Origin: Actinomyces sp. ZJ308
GTDB lineage: Bacteria; Actinomycetota; Actinomycetes; Actinomycetales; Actinomycetaceae
Direction: 5' to 3'
Length of the DNA stretch: 64,000 nt
Assembly (NCBI RefSeq): GCF_011752065.1
Contig: NZ_JAAIJY010000017.1
Location: forward strand, 1 to 64,000
The position numbers and the translations under genes were made by a program. Position 1 is the first letter of the stretch, and every line of letters begins with the position of its first letter. The notes under the pieces are model-generated. The model did not search any database. It was not told the DNA's origin and saw only the letters and a list, made by a program, of their open reading frames with translations. Positions 19,684 through 28,832 of this stretch are shown here, piece after piece.

Positions 19684-20531
19684 CCTCCCCCGCAGCAACC
19701 GCAACCGCCCTGCCGAACGGATCCGCCCCGTCCTCCGCCCTGTCCTCCAAGGGCTCTCGATTCAGTGAGGCGCGACTGGTCCCGGACACGCTCGCCATGG
19801 CCTGGCGCTCCCTCATCGCCATGGTGCGCAACCCTGGCGAGTTCTACGACATCCTCATCCAGCCGGTCATGTTCACCGTCATGTTCGGCGAGCTCTTCGG
19901 CGGTGCGATCGCCGGGGACGTCAAGGCCTACCTGCCCACGATCGTTCCGGGTCTCATCATCATCAACGCCCTGACCACGAGCCAGAGCGTGGGCGTGGAC
20001 CTGCGCGAGGACATGGACAAGGGAGTCTTCGACCGCTTCCGCACCATGCCGATGTCCCGGATCGCACCGGTCCTGGGGCCGATGGTCTCCGATGTGCTGC
20101 GTTATCTCATCTGCACGTCGCTGACGGTGCTGACCGGCTACGTCCTGGGCTACCGGCCTGAGAACGGCTGGTCAGGGACACTCGGCGCCATCGCCCTGGC
20201 GGCGGGCTGCGCCTGGGCGATCGCCTGGACCTTCCTGTTCCTGGGGACGGTCTTCTCCTCGGCCCAGGCGGTCACCTCCTTCACGGTCATCGTCCTGTTC
20301 CCGCTGACCTTCCTGTCCAACGCCATGGTGCCCACCGCGACGCTGCCGGGCTGGCTCAAGGCCTTCGCGCGTCACAACCCGGTCTCGCACATCGTCGACG
20401 GCTGCCGCTACCTGCTGGACGGGACGGCGGGATCGTCCGGGGACGTGCGCACGGCCATCCTCGGCTCGCTGCTGGTGCTGGCGGTCATGGCCCCGCTGAC
20501 GATTGTCCGCTACCAGCGGCGAAACGCCTGA
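19680..20531 (+). CDS. ABC-2 transporter permease (DrrB-type)
   Basis: Membrane half of the exporter. 283 residues with a polar N-terminal 40, then six hydrophobic spans including QPVMFTVMFGELFGG and VIVLFPLTFLSNAMVPTATL, the latter the typical ABC-2 motif. A conserved LPGWLKAFARHNPVSHIVD segment precedes the last span. ATGA overlap with the ATPase gene shows translational coupling. The pair ends 38 bp from a convergent large regulator gene, which may control it, though this is inference from position only. Confidence 0.88.
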   Translation: MTSPAATATALPNGSAPSSALSSKGSRFSEARLVPDTLAMAWRSLIAMVRNPGEFYDILIQPVMFTVMFGELFGGAIAGDVKAYLPTIVPGLIIINALTTSQSVGVDLREDMDKGVFDRFRTMPMSRIAPVLGPMVSDVLRYLICTSLTVLTGYVLGYRPENGWSGTLGAIALAAGCAWAIAWTFLFLGTVFSSAQAVTSFTVIVLFPLTFLSNAMVPTATLPGWLKAFARHNPVSHIVDGCRYLLDGTAGSSGDVRTAILGSLLVLAVMAPLTIVRYQRRNA

Positions 20532-20537
20532 GTGCGA

Positions 20538-20567
20538 CGTTCGGTTGCCCGCCACGGCGGCCGAACG
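20538..20567. terminator. Bidirectional terminator between the ABC permease and regulator genes
   Basis: An outer 7-bp inverted repeat CGTTCGG/CCGAACG (20538-20544, 20561-20567) encloses a 5-bp hairpin CCGCC-AC-GGCGG. It exactly fills the 37-bp gap between the two convergent stops. Confidence 0.6.
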
Positions 20568-20568
20568 G

Positions 20569-23500
20569 TCAGCGGCTCCAGCCGGTCTCGCTCGCCATAC
20601 GGCGGGCGAGGCCGGCCGCGTGCGCGACCAGCCGACCGCGGTCCAGGGGCCGTATCCGGTCCTCGGCCTCGGCCAGCGCCCGGGCGTCGAGCCGCTCGGT
20701 GCGGGTGCGCAGGTAGTCGTGGGAGAGCAGGCGGCAGGTCTGGTTGGTGCCCACGGCCAGTGCCGTGGCGACCAGCTCGGCTCCTGCGGCCCGCTGCGGG
20801 GAGCCCGCCGGCGCGGCGGCTGCGGCTGACAGGCCGACGGCCGCGGCGAAGGCCATGACGGTGGGGATGTCGCGCTGGCGTGGGGCGGGGTCGGACAGGA
20901 TGTCGCGCAGCAGCCGAACCGCCCGGGCGCGGATGGCCCCGGCGTCGAGCTCGACGGCGTCGTCGGGGCTGAGCTCGATGTCGGTGATCAGGCACATGCT
21001 CAGGATGTAGAGCTCCCACTGCGACCCGGCCCCCAGGATGGAGCGCCAGTGCCCGGCGTAGCGCAGGCTCATGCGCTGGGTGAGGGCGGCGGTGCGCACG
21101 CGCCCGCGGGTGAGCTCCAGCTCTCCGCGCACGGAACGGGCGATGAAGCGCATGGTTCCCGGCAGGTCGACGGGATCCAGGCTCTCCAGCAGCCTGTCCG
21201 CCGTCTGCGGCCTGGGATCGAGGCAGACCGCGCAGTAGGCGGCCTCCAGCCGCAGGGTGGTGCGGAAGAACCCGCTCCAGCTCGGCAGGATCCTCTCCAG
21301 GAGCACCTGGGCGCACGTGCACGCCTCGACGACCTGGCCGTAGCGTCCCAGGGACATGAGTACCTGCAGGCGGTGGAGGTGCAGCTCGAGCAGGTGGATA
21401 CCGGCCAGGTCGTTGCCGTGCAGCCGGTCCAGAAGGGTCTCGATGGTCTCCAGGGAGGCGCCGGGGTCACCGTCGTCCTCCTGCTGGGCCGCCAGGCAGC
21501 GGGTCGCGGCCCAGGCGACCCAGGGGTCGGCGTCGCGGGCCAGCTCTGGCCACTGCTCGTCTCCGGCGCGCAGGAAGCGCCGCACCCGGCTGAGGGGCCC
21601 CTCGCCGTCGAAGGAGGCCGACAGCAGGGAGCGGACCTGTGTGGGCATGTGGCTCAGGAGCCCGAACAGGGTGACGCACAGGGCCAGGACGGCGAGCCCC
21701 GCCTCGTTGCCACGCGGGTCCAGGGCCGGCTGGGCGGCGGGTCGGATGAGGCGCGAGCCGTAGTCCGCGATGCGCTCGTAGCTCCAGGTGACGCTCCACA
21801 GCCGCATGAGTGCGGCGCCGATGAGGCAGATCGCGTCGCGCAGCTCGCCGGGCAGACGGTCCGGTTCCTTGACGTCGGCCTGCGCCAGGAGCCGGTCGAG
21901 CTCCTGGACGATGACCGCCTCGTTGTCGGTGACCTGCTGGAAGACACGATCGTGCCAGTGGGCCTGAGGGTGGTCGGCAGCGCCGAAGTCGCCGGCGTCG
22001 ATGGGGAAGCGGATCTGGGAGCACAGGTCGACCACCCATTCGTGCAAGGCCCTCCTGGCCGTCGTCTCGTCCCCGGAGACGGACAGCTGCTCCAGGGCGA
22101 AGTCTCGGACGGTGACGAGCATGTGGAAGCGGGGCAGACCGCGGTCGCGCACCGCGAGCAGGGAGTGGGCGACCAGGGCGTCAAGAGCATCGGCGCCGTC
22201 AGCGCCGATGAGCGCCTCCGCGGCGGCAAGGGTGAAGCCGTCGGCGAGCAGCGCCAGATGTGCCATGGCCCGGCGCTCTGCGCTATCGAGAAGGTTCCAG
22301 GACCACTCGATGACCGCTCTCAGGGTGCGTTGACGGGCGGGGGCGTCCCGAGCCCCGGTGAGCAGCTCGGGCCGGTCGGGAAGCCGCTCGGCGATCTGAC
22401 GCGCTGACAGGCTGCGGGTGCGCGCGGCGGCCAGCTCGATGGCCAGGGGGATGCCGTCGAGCCGGCCGAGAAGGTCGTCCAGGTCCTCGTCGTCGATGAC
22501 CTGCTCGGGACGGGCCGCCAGGGCGCGGGCGCGGAAGAGCTCGGCCGCCGAGGCCGTATCCAGCGGTGCGAGGCGGTGGACATGCTCCGCCCCCAGCTCG
22601 AGGGGACGGCGCGAGGTGGCCAGGACCCGCAGGTCGGGGCAGGCGGCCAGCAGTGGTCCGACGAGGTCGGCGACCTCGTCGGCCAGGTGCTCGCAGTTGT
22701 CCAGGACAAGGACGGTTCCGGGTAGGGCGAGGGCGGCGGCCAGGGAGCTGCGCGGGTCGCCATCGGCCGCCGGAGGGTTCCCGACGGCGTCGAGCAGGAC
22801 CCTGGTCAGATCGGCGCCGGGTGCGACCTCGGCCAGGTGGGCGACGTAGACGGCGGGGCGGCGGCTGCGGGCCGCGACCACCTGGGCCAGGGTGGTCTTG
22901 CCGACTCCTCCCGACCCGGTGAGCGTCACCAGCCGGTGGGCGCTCAGGGCCTTGAGGACGCCGGTCACATCCGCCTCACGCCCCAGGAAGTGCTCGGGCG
23001 CGGGCTCCAGGCCGCGGCGCACGGGGCTCTCTGCGGCCAGGACGGCCTCGTGGGCGGCACGCATGGCCGGACCGGGCACGGCTCCCTGCTCGCGCAGGCG
23101 GCGGCGGTGCTCCTCGTAGATCTCCAGGGCGGCGGCGGGCGAGCGCGCCCAGGACTCGGCACGCATGAGGGCGGCCAGGACGGCCTCGTCGCCGGGGTCG
23201 CGCCGGGCGGCCTCGCGTAGCAGGTCCGCGGCCCGCTCGTGCTCGCCGGTGGACTCCAGGGCCAGGGCCCGGTCATGTTCGGCCGCTTCGGCCTGGGTGA
23301 CGGCGCGCGCCCGCAGGACGGTGACGGGGGATGCTTCTGATCCGGCGACGTCGGCCTCATCGGGAGCGGGCACCCGGGGCAGGGCGCCGGTGAGATCCAG
23401 GACCTGGTCCCACTGGCCCTCGGTGGCGCAGGTGCGGGCCCGGTGCGCCCGATCGGCCAGGTCGAGGGCGTCGACCTGCGCCATGGGCAGCGCCAGCCGG

Positions 23501-23772
23501 TACCCGTCGCCGGTGCGCTCGACGACGCCCTCCCCCACCGCCGTCCGCGCCCGGGAGACGACGACGTGCAGGGCCCGCAGGGGCCGGGCGGGGGCGTCAT
23601 CGGGCCACAGGGCCCCGATGAGGGCGCCGTCGCTCATCCGGGAGTCCTGGCCGCCAGCAAGGACGGCGAGCAGGTCGAGGGTCCGCCCGCTCAGGGCCCT
23701 GCCGCGCCAGGTCGGCGGATCCGTCAGGAGAGACAAGAGGTGGGAGGCCGTCACGGGGCCATCCTCCCCCAT
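20569..23772 (-). CDS. Large BTAD/NB-ARC transcriptional regulator (AfsR/SARP-like)
   Basis: The 1067-residue protein opens with a winged-helix OmpR/SARP DNA-binding region (about 10-95: LSGRTLDLLAVLAG, ALIGALWPDDAP, LRALHVVVSRARTAVG). It continues with a BTAD helical domain (about 100-250), an NB-ARC-type ATPase (Walker A GSGGVGKTTLAQVVA near 284; Walker B VLVLDNCEHLADEV; RVLATSRRPLEL) and a long helical C-terminal repeat region. Such proteins sense a ligand and activate neighbouring genes. Start is uncertain between GTG-coded Met 1 at 23772 and GTG seven codons in. It converges on the ABC exporter genes. Confidence 0.88.
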   Translation of the reverse strand: MGEDGPVTASHLLSLLTDPPTWRGRALSGRTLDLLAVLAGGQDSRMSDGALIGALWPDDAPARPLRALHVVVSRARTAVGEGVVERTGDGYRLALPMAQVDALDLADRAHRARTCATEGQWDQVLDLTGALPRVPAPDEADVAGSEASPVTVLRARAVTQAEAAEHDRALALESTGEHERAADLLREAARRDPGDEAVLAALMRAESWARSPAAALEIYEEHRRRLREQGAVPGPAMRAAHEAVLAAESPVRRGLEPAPEHFLGREADVTGVLKALSAHRLVTLTGSGGVGKTTLAQVVAARSRRPAVYVAHLAEVAPGADLTRVLLDAVGNPPAADGDPRSSLAAALALPGTVLVLDNCEHLADEVADLVGPLLAACPDLRVLATSRRPLELGAEHVHRLAPLDTASAAELFRARALAARPEQVIDDEDLDDLLGRLDGIPLAIELAAARTRSLSARQIAERLPDRPELLTGARDAPARQRTLRAVIEWSWNLLDSAERRAMAHLALLADGFTLAAAEALIGADGADALDALVAHSLLAVRDRGLPRFHMLVTVRDFALEQLSVSGDETTARRALHEWVVDLCSQIRFPIDAGDFGAADHPQAHWHDRVFQQVTDNEAVIVQELDRLLAQADVKEPDRLPGELRDAICLIGAALMRLWSVTWSYERIADYGSRLIRPAAQPALDPRGNEAGLAVLALCVTLFGLLSHMPTQVRSLLSASFDGEGPLSRVRRFLRAGDEQWPELARDADPWVAWAATRCLAAQQEDDGDPGASLETIETLLDRLHGNDLAGIHLLELHLHRLQVLMSLGRYGQVVEACTCAQVLLERILPSWSGFFRTTLRLEAAYCAVCLDPRPQTADRLLESLDPVDLPGTMRFIARSVRGELELTRGRVRTAALTQRMSLRYAGHWRSILGAGSQWELYILSMCLITDIELSPDDAVELDAGAIRARAVRLLRDILSDPAPRQRDIPTVMAFAAAVGLSAAAAAPAGSPQRAAGAELVATALAVGTNQTCRLLSHDYLRTRTERLDARALAEAEDRIRPLDRGRLVAHAAGLARRMASETGWSR

Positions 23773-23804
23773 CGCGGCCGGGCCGATGGCCTCGACGATC
23801 GAGG

Positions 23805-23853
23805 GCCGGCTGCAGAACTCGCCACCTGGCTGGTGGCTGTGTCCGCAGCCGGC
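23805..23853 (-). terminator. glmM terminator
   Basis: A nested inverted repeat, 9-bp outer stem (23805-23813 with 23845-23853) and inner 6-bp hairpin GCCACC/GGTGGC (23821-23837), begins 25 bp past the glmM stop. Confidence 0.55.
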
Positions 23854-23877
23854 TCCGGAGAGGGGTCCGTCCTCAGC

Positions 23878-25239
23878 TCACAGACTGAGGTTGCTCTTGA
23901 CGGTGTCGGCCAGGGAGCGGGCCACGCGGTCGGCCTCCTCCTGGGTGGAGGCCTCGACCATGACGCGCACGAGCGGCTCGGTGCCCGAGGGCCGCAGTAG
24001 GACGCGTCCGGTCTCACCCAGCTCCTTCTCCGCGGAGGCCACCGCGTCCTGCACGGACTGGTTGGTGCTGGCGGCCGCCTTGTCGACGTTCTTGACGTTG
24101 ATGAGCGTCTGGGGCAGGCGGGTGACGACGCTGGCGAGCTCGGCCAGGGTCTTGCCGCTGCGCTTGACGCGCGCGGCCACGCGCAGCGAGGTGAGCACGC
24201 CGTCACCAGTGGTGGCGTGGAGGGTGTCGATGACGTGGCCGGACTGCTCGCCGCCCAGGGTGTAGCCGCCCTGGAGCATGCGCTCGAGCACGTAGCGGTC
24301 GCCCACGCCGGTCTGGACGGTGCGGATGCCGTGCTCGCGCATCGCCAGGATGAGGCCGAGGTTGCTCATGACGGTGACGACGAGCGTGTCGGAGCCGAGG
24401 GTGCCGTCGGCCTTCATGCCGATGGCGAGCATCCCCATGATCTGGTCGCCGTCGACGAGCTGTCCGTCGGCGTCCACGGCCAGGCAGCGGTCGGCGTCGC
24501 CGTCGTAGGCCACGCCCATGTCCGCGCCGACGGCCTTGACGTAGTTCTGCAGCTGCTCGGGGTGGGTGGAGCCGCAGTTGTCGTTGATGTTGAGGCCGTC
24601 CGGGGAGGCGTTGATGACGATGACCTCGGCGCCTGAGGCGCGCAGCGCGGCGGGGCCGACGACGGAGGCGGCGCCGTTGGAGGCGTCGACGACGATGCGC
24701 AGCCCGGACAGGTCGGTGGCGGCGGAGTCGACGAGGTGGTTGATGTAGTTCTGGTCGGCGACGGTCTCGCCCTTGATGACGCGTCCGACGTCGGAGCCGG
24801 TGGGCCGGCCGTTGACCTTGCCCAGGAGGGCCTCGATCTCGTCCTCGACGGCGTCGGCGAGCTTGTAGCCGCCGCGGGCGATGAACTTGATGCCGTTGTC
24901 GGGGAAGGGGTTGTGGGAGGCGGAGATCATGACGCCCAGCTCGATGTCCTGCGTGGCCGTCAGGTGGGCGATCGCCGGGGTGGGCAGGACGCCCACGCGG
25001 GTGACGTCGACTCCGGAGGAGGCCAGGCCCGCGCTGATGGCGTGGTCGAGGAACTCTCCGGAGGCGCGGGTGTCACGCCCCACGATGGCGCGGGGGCGGA
25101 CGCTGCGCGAGCGCCGGGTGGCGGGGGTGTCCTTGGTCAGGACACGGGCCGCGGCCTCACCGAGCTGTACGGCCAGGGTGGGCGTGAGCAGGTCGTTGGC
25201 CAGGCCGCGTACGCCGTCGGTTCCGAAGAGACGAGCCAT
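23878..25239 (-). CDS. glmM: Phosphoglucosamine mutase
   Basis: Converts glucosamine-6-phosphate to glucosamine-1-phosphate for UDP-GlcNAc. It starts MARLFGTDGVRGLAND, carries the phosphoserine loop MISASHNPFPDNGIKF near residue 104, the metal site DGDADRCLAVD, the sugar loop GGEQSGHVI and the phosphate-binding RPSGTEPLVRVMVE. 453 residues, standard. The ATG at 25239 follows an AGGAGG ribosome site; an upstream open extension is non-coding. Downstream of rplM-rpsI, the usual actinobacterial order. Confidence 0.96.
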   Translation of the reverse strand: MARLFGTDGVRGLANDLLTPTLAVQLGEAAARVLTKDTPATRRSRSVRPRAIVGRDTRASGEFLDHAISAGLASSGVDVTRVGVLPTPAIAHLTATQDIELGVMISASHNPFPDNGIKFIARGGYKLADAVEDEIEALLGKVNGRPTGSDVGRVIKGETVADQNYINHLVDSAATDLSGLRIVVDASNGAASVVGPAALRASGAEVIVINASPDGLNINDNCGSTHPEQLQNYVKAVGADMGVAYDGDADRCLAVDADGQLVDGDQIMGMLAIGMKADGTLGSDTLVVTVMSNLGLILAMREHGIRTVQTGVGDRYVLERMLQGGYTLGGEQSGHVIDTLHATTGDGVLTSLRVAARVKRSGKTLAELASVVTRLPQTLINVKNVDKAAASTNQSVQDAVASAEKELGETGRVLLRPSGTEPLVRVMVEASTQEEADRVARSLADTVKSNLSL

Positions 25240-25443
25240 GGAAATCCTCCTGAGGGGTGACGAAACAGCACCATCCTGCCACGGGCCGCCCGGTGTGGGG
25301 GCATGACGGCCGGAGCACGAGCAAGGTCTGATGTCCTCCGGAGCCCCTTGGGCACGGCTCTCTCCTGCAATCTCAACCACCGGTGGCGGAGACCGGCCGG
25401 TACGGCGACGTCGGAACCGATCACGGCCACCCCTGACGGATGG

Positions 25444-25481
25444 CGACGGCGGCCGCCCCGGTGAGGGGACGGCCGCCGTCG
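25444..25481 (-). terminator. rplM-rpsI terminator
   Basis: A 12-bp perfect stem (25444-25455 with 25470-25481) with a further CCCC/GGGG inner pairing and 5-base loop, 51 bp past the rpsI stop. It separates the ribosomal pair from glmM. Confidence 0.75.
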
Positions 25482-25531
25482 TAGGTGAACGGTCGAGCGG
25501 TTCCGGCCGGAGGGGCCGGTACCGTGCCGGA

Positions 25532-26026
25532 TCAGCGCTTGGAGTACTGGGGGGCACGGCGGGCCTTGTGCAGACCGGCCTTCTTGCGCTCCACGATGCG
25601 CGAGTCGCGGGTGAGGAAACCGGCCTTCTTGAGGGTGGCGCGGTTGGCCTCGCGGTCGATCTCGTTGAGGGCGCGGGCGATGCCCAGGCGCAGGGCGCCG
25701 GCCTGACCGGAGACGCCACCGCCGTTGATACGGGCGACGACGTCGAAGCGGCCCTCGAGGTCCAGGACGGTGAAGGGGGCGCGCACGAGCTGCTGGTGCA
25801 GCTTGTTGGGGAAGTAGTCCTCCAGGGAGCGGCCGTTGAGCGTCCACTGGCCGGTGCCGGGCACGAGGCGCACGCGGGCGACGGCCTCCTTGCGGCGGCC
25901 CAGGCCGGAGCCGGGGGCGGTGATGGACTGGCCGCGACCCGGAGCGGACTCCTCGGTCTCGGTGGTGTAGCTGGAGGGGGCGTTCTCCTCGTCCAGCGCG
26001 TCGATGTCGACAGTGGTCTCAGCCAC
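25532..26026 (-). CDS. rpsI: 30S ribosomal protein S9
   Basis: The C-terminal 125 residues are a standard S9: [19 protein letters not shown], then [11 protein letters not shown], and the tail ending RRAPQYSKR, whose final Lys-Arg reaches the P-site tRNA. An acidic N-terminal extension of about 40 residues precedes it, as in many actinobacteria. GTG at 26026 gives VAETTVDID. It follows rplM by 43 bp. Confidence 0.96.
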   Translation of the reverse strand: MAETTVDIDALDEENAPSSYTTETEESAPGRGQSITAPGSGLGRRKEAVARVRLVPGTGQWTLNGRSLEDYFPNKLHQQLVRAPFTVLDLEGRFDVVARINGGGVSGQAGALRLGIARALNEIDREANRATLKKAGFLTRDSRIVERKKAGLHKARRAPQYSKR

Positions 26027-26069
26027 GATGTGTCCTTTGCTTGTCGCGGGGTGCCGAGCGCTGGAGCGC

Positions 26070-26513
26070 TTACTGGGCGACCTGGGTGATCTCGAACGGC
26101 TTCGGGTTCTGGGAGGCGTGCGGGTGCTCGGCACCTGCGTAGACCTTGAGCTTCTTGAGCTGAGCGCGACCGAGCTTGGTGTGAGGAACCATGCCCTTGA
26201 TGGCCTTCTCGACGGCGCGCTCGGGGCGGGTGGCCAGCAGCTCGCGGTAGGAGACGGCGGTCAGGCCGCCCGGGTGGCCGGAGTGGCGGTAGGCGAACTT
26301 CCTGTCGGCCTTGCCGTTGGTGAGGGCCACCTTGTCGGCGTTGATGATGACGACGTAGTCGCCGCAGTCCTCGTTGGGCGCGAACTGGGGCTTGTGCTTC
26401 CCACGGAGCAGGGTGGCGGCCTGGGCCGCGAGTCGACCCAGGACGACGTCGGTGGCGTCAATGACGTACCAGTTCTTCTCGACGTCGCCGGGCTTCGGTG
26501 TATACGTGCGCAC
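26070..26513 (-). CDS. rplM: 50S ribosomal protein L13
   Basis: Standard 147-residue L13 with [20 protein letters not shown] at the N-terminus, [18 protein letters not shown] and [23 protein letters not shown] at 26513 fits the family start; the longer open frame runs into the leader. Leads the rplM-rpsI unit; the 261-bp leader up to truA contains no gene and should hold the promoter. Confidence 0.96.
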   Translation of the reverse strand: MRTYTPKPGDVEKNWYVIDATDVVLGRLAAQAATLLRGKHKPQFAPNEDCGDYVVIINADKVALTNGKADRKFAYRHSGHPGGLTAVSYRELLATRPERAVEKAIKGMVPHTKLGRAQLKKLKVYAGAEHPHASQNPKPFEITQVAQ

Positions 26514-26774
26514 GGGCGTTGCCTTCGTTTCTCTTGGCGAGTGGGCACGCCGAAGCGCGGTGAAGCATTCGCGGTTCGGCGAGACCACCATGGTCAGGTG
26601 AGTGGTCGGAGCACAGGCGATCCGGGGCGAGTGGGACGGCACCGCGGACACGCACACGCGTGCTGCACGACGATTGCCAACAGTACCGGGCGCCCTGCGG
26701 GAGGGTCAAAAGGTGCGCCTTCGCAGTTCCGTGAATCGCACCACGCGCCTCGGCGGGGCATCGGCGGAGCCCGG

Positions 26775-27662
26775 TCAGCAGGTCAGACGGCGGGTGGCGC
26801 GGGCGCGCTCGACCTGGGCGGCGAGCTCGTCATCGTTGGGATAGGTGACCTCCTCCAGGGTCAGACCGTGCGGCGGGGCGACGGGGGCGGCGCCGTCGCG
26901 AGTACGGGCCGCCAGGAGCTCGCCGGGCCAGATGACGGGCTTGCGCCCCTGTCCGACGGCGAGCCCGGCCCCCACCAGGGAGCGGACCATGGAGTGGCAG
27001 AAGGCGTCGGCGACGACGGACAGGACGACGAGCCCGGCATCCGGTCCCGTGGTGGCTCGTCGCCAGTCGAGGGCGCGCAGGGTGCGGATGGTCGTGGCGC
27101 CCTCGCGCGGCTTGCAGTAGGACAGGAAGTCGTGCTCGCCCAGCAGGGGCGCGGCCGAGGCGGCCATCGCCTCGACGTCGAGCCGGTCCACCAGCCACAG
27201 GACGGTGGCGCGCCGGGCGGGATCGCGCGGGGAGGCGGCGTCGGCGATCCGGTAGGCGTAGCGGCGGCTGAGCGCACCGAAGCGGGCGTCAAAGGCCTCC
27301 GGCACGATGCGTGCTCCGGTGACGACGACGTCACCGGCCCCGCGCGGGGTGCGCGGGAGGCTCTCCTGGGCCTCACGTGCCAGGACGCCGGCGAGCCGGG
27401 TGAGCAGGGACGCCTCGGGGCTGCGCCCGGAGCGCCCGGGCAGCGCGGCCCAGGCCTCGGGGCTCGCATCGACGTGGACCACCTGGGCGGCGGCGTGGAC
27501 GCCGGCGTCGGTGCGGCCGGCCACCGTGAGGCGGACGGGCTCTCGCAGGACGGTGGCCAGGGCGTCGGTCAGCACCCCCTCGACGGTGCGCAGCCCGGGC
27601 TGGGCGGCCCACCCGGAGAAGAAGGTGCCGTCGTAGGCCAGGTCGAGGCGAATGCGTGGCAT
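26775..27662 (-). CDS. truA: tRNA pseudouridine(38-40) synthase
   Basis: Modifies the anticodon stem of many tRNAs. ATG at 27662 gives MPRIRLDLAYDGTFFSGWA, the family start; the catalytic Asp is in VAGRTDAGVHA, and FCHSMVRSLVGAGLAVG closes the fold. 295 residues, slightly long because of a Ala/Gly-rich loop around 90-130. In related genomes truA directly follows rplQ; here about 7.6 kb of other genes separates them, and truA instead precedes rplM. Confidence 0.94.
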   Translation of the reverse strand: MPRIRLDLAYDGTFFSGWAAQPGLRTVEGVLTDALATVLREPVRLTVAGRTDAGVHAAAQVVHVDASPEAWAALPGRSGRSPEASLLTRLAGVLAREAQESLPRTPRGAGDVVVTGARIVPEAFDARFGALSRRYAYRIADAASPRDPARRATVLWLVDRLDVEAMAASAAPLLGEHDFLSYCKPREGATTIRTLRALDWRRATTGPDAGLVVLSVVADAFCHSMVRSLVGAGLAVGQGRKPVIWPGELLAARTRDGAAPVAPPHGLTLEEVTYPNDDELAAQVERARATRRLTC

Positions 27663-27860
27663 GGCCCCATTGAACCGCACTGGTTGCGTATGACGTGGCA
27701 GGCAGTGACGACCTGGGCGGCATAGACGCTCTCGGCTACCATCCGCGCCGCTCGTTCCTCGCGGCGCTCCCGCCAGCCCCGCCACGCCTTCGAGCATCCA
27801 TGCCGCCCAGCTCTCAGCTCGTCACCCCAACAGCCCAGTGCTTCCACTAGGCTCGCAGCC

Positions 27861-28616
27861 GTGAGCACAACGACTCTGTCCGTGGACTGCGGCGGCGGCG
27901 GTATCAAGGCCTCGGTGCTTGACGCCGAGGGCAACATCATCTCCCGCGCCGTGCGCACCCCGACCCCCTACCCCCTGCCGCCGACGAAGCTGGTGGAGAC
28001 CATTACCTCCCTGGCCTCCCAGCTGCCGGGCGCGGACCGGGTGACGGTGGGGATGCCGGGCATGCTCCGTCACGGGGTCGTTATCGCCACGCCGCACTAC
28101 ATCACCAAGGACGGTCCGCGCTCCAAGGTGCTGCCCGAGCTGGTGGAGGCCTGGGCGCGCTTCGACATGGGCGCCGGGATCTCCCGGGCGCTGGGCATCC
28201 CCTCCCTGGTCCTCAACGACGCCGAGGTCGCCGGGGCCGGGGTCGTCACGGGCCACGGCCTGGAGATGATCGTGACCCTGGGGACGGGCCTGGGCAACGC
28301 CGTCTTCGACAACGGCGTCCTGGCCCCGCACGTGGAGGTCTCCCAGGGGCCGGTGCGCTGGGGCCTGACCTATGACGACTACATCGGCGAGCACGAGCGC
28401 CTGCGCCTGGGCGACGCCCACTGGTCGCGCCGGGTGCGCCGCGTCGTCGACGCCCTGCGCCCCATGTACCTGTGGGACCGCCTCTACCTGGGCGGCGGCA
28501 ACTCGCGCCGGATCACGGCGGCCCAGCTGGGCAAGATCGGCGACGACGTCGTCGTGGTCCCCAACGAGGCCGGTATGACCGGCGGCGCCCGCTGCTGGGA
28601 CATGGCCCGCCCCTGA
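27861..28616 (+). CDS. ppgK: ROK-family polyphosphate glucokinase-like protein
   Basis: Short ROK-type sugar kinase. VDCGGGGIKASVLDAEG is the N-terminal phosphate loop, VTVGMPGMLRHG and LVLNDAEVAGAG hold the catalytic Asp region, VTLGTGLGNAVF is the adenosine/polyphosphate loop and YLWDRLYLGGGNSRRI is the C-terminal glycine motif. The 251-residue length and lack of a ROK zinc finger (CxCGxxGC absent) match actinobacterial PpgK, which phosphorylates glucose with polyphosphate or ATP. Phosphoryl donor is inferred from family. GTG start at 27861. Confidence 0.8.
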   Translation: MSTTTLSVDCGGGGIKASVLDAEGNIISRAVRTPTPYPLPPTKLVETITSLASQLPGADRVTVGMPGMLRHGVVIATPHYITKDGPRSKVLPELVEAWARFDMGAGISRALGIPSLVLNDAEVAGAGVVTGHGLEMIVTLGTGLGNAVFDNGVLAPHVEVSQGPVRWGLTYDDYIGEHERLRLGDAHWSRRVRRVVDALRPMYLWDRLYLGGGNSRRITAAQLGKIGDDVVVVPNEAGMTGGARCWDMARP

Positions 28617-28768
28617 GGCCGGCCCTGAACCGGCCCTGAACCGACACTGCTCCGGTACTGGTCGAGCGCGGCGCCTCACCCGTCCCTCGACCGTCCTTCG
28701 GCGCTCATCGCACCGGCTCTCCTGCCGACGAGGCACCAACAGTCCCTTGCCCGAGCCCGCATGACCTT

Positions 28769-28783
28769 CTATCTTGCCGATAG
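28769..28783. promoter_or_regulatory. Short palindrome in the pntA leader
   Basis: CTATC-TTGCC-GATAG in an AT-richer patch about 50 bp upstream of the pntA start, near where a promoter would sit. The stem is only five pairs, so it may be chance. Confidence 0.25.
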
Positions 28784-28832
28784 TTTCTTGTGAGGTGCCG
28801 ACGACGGCATCCGTATCGTGCAAGGAGGCACT

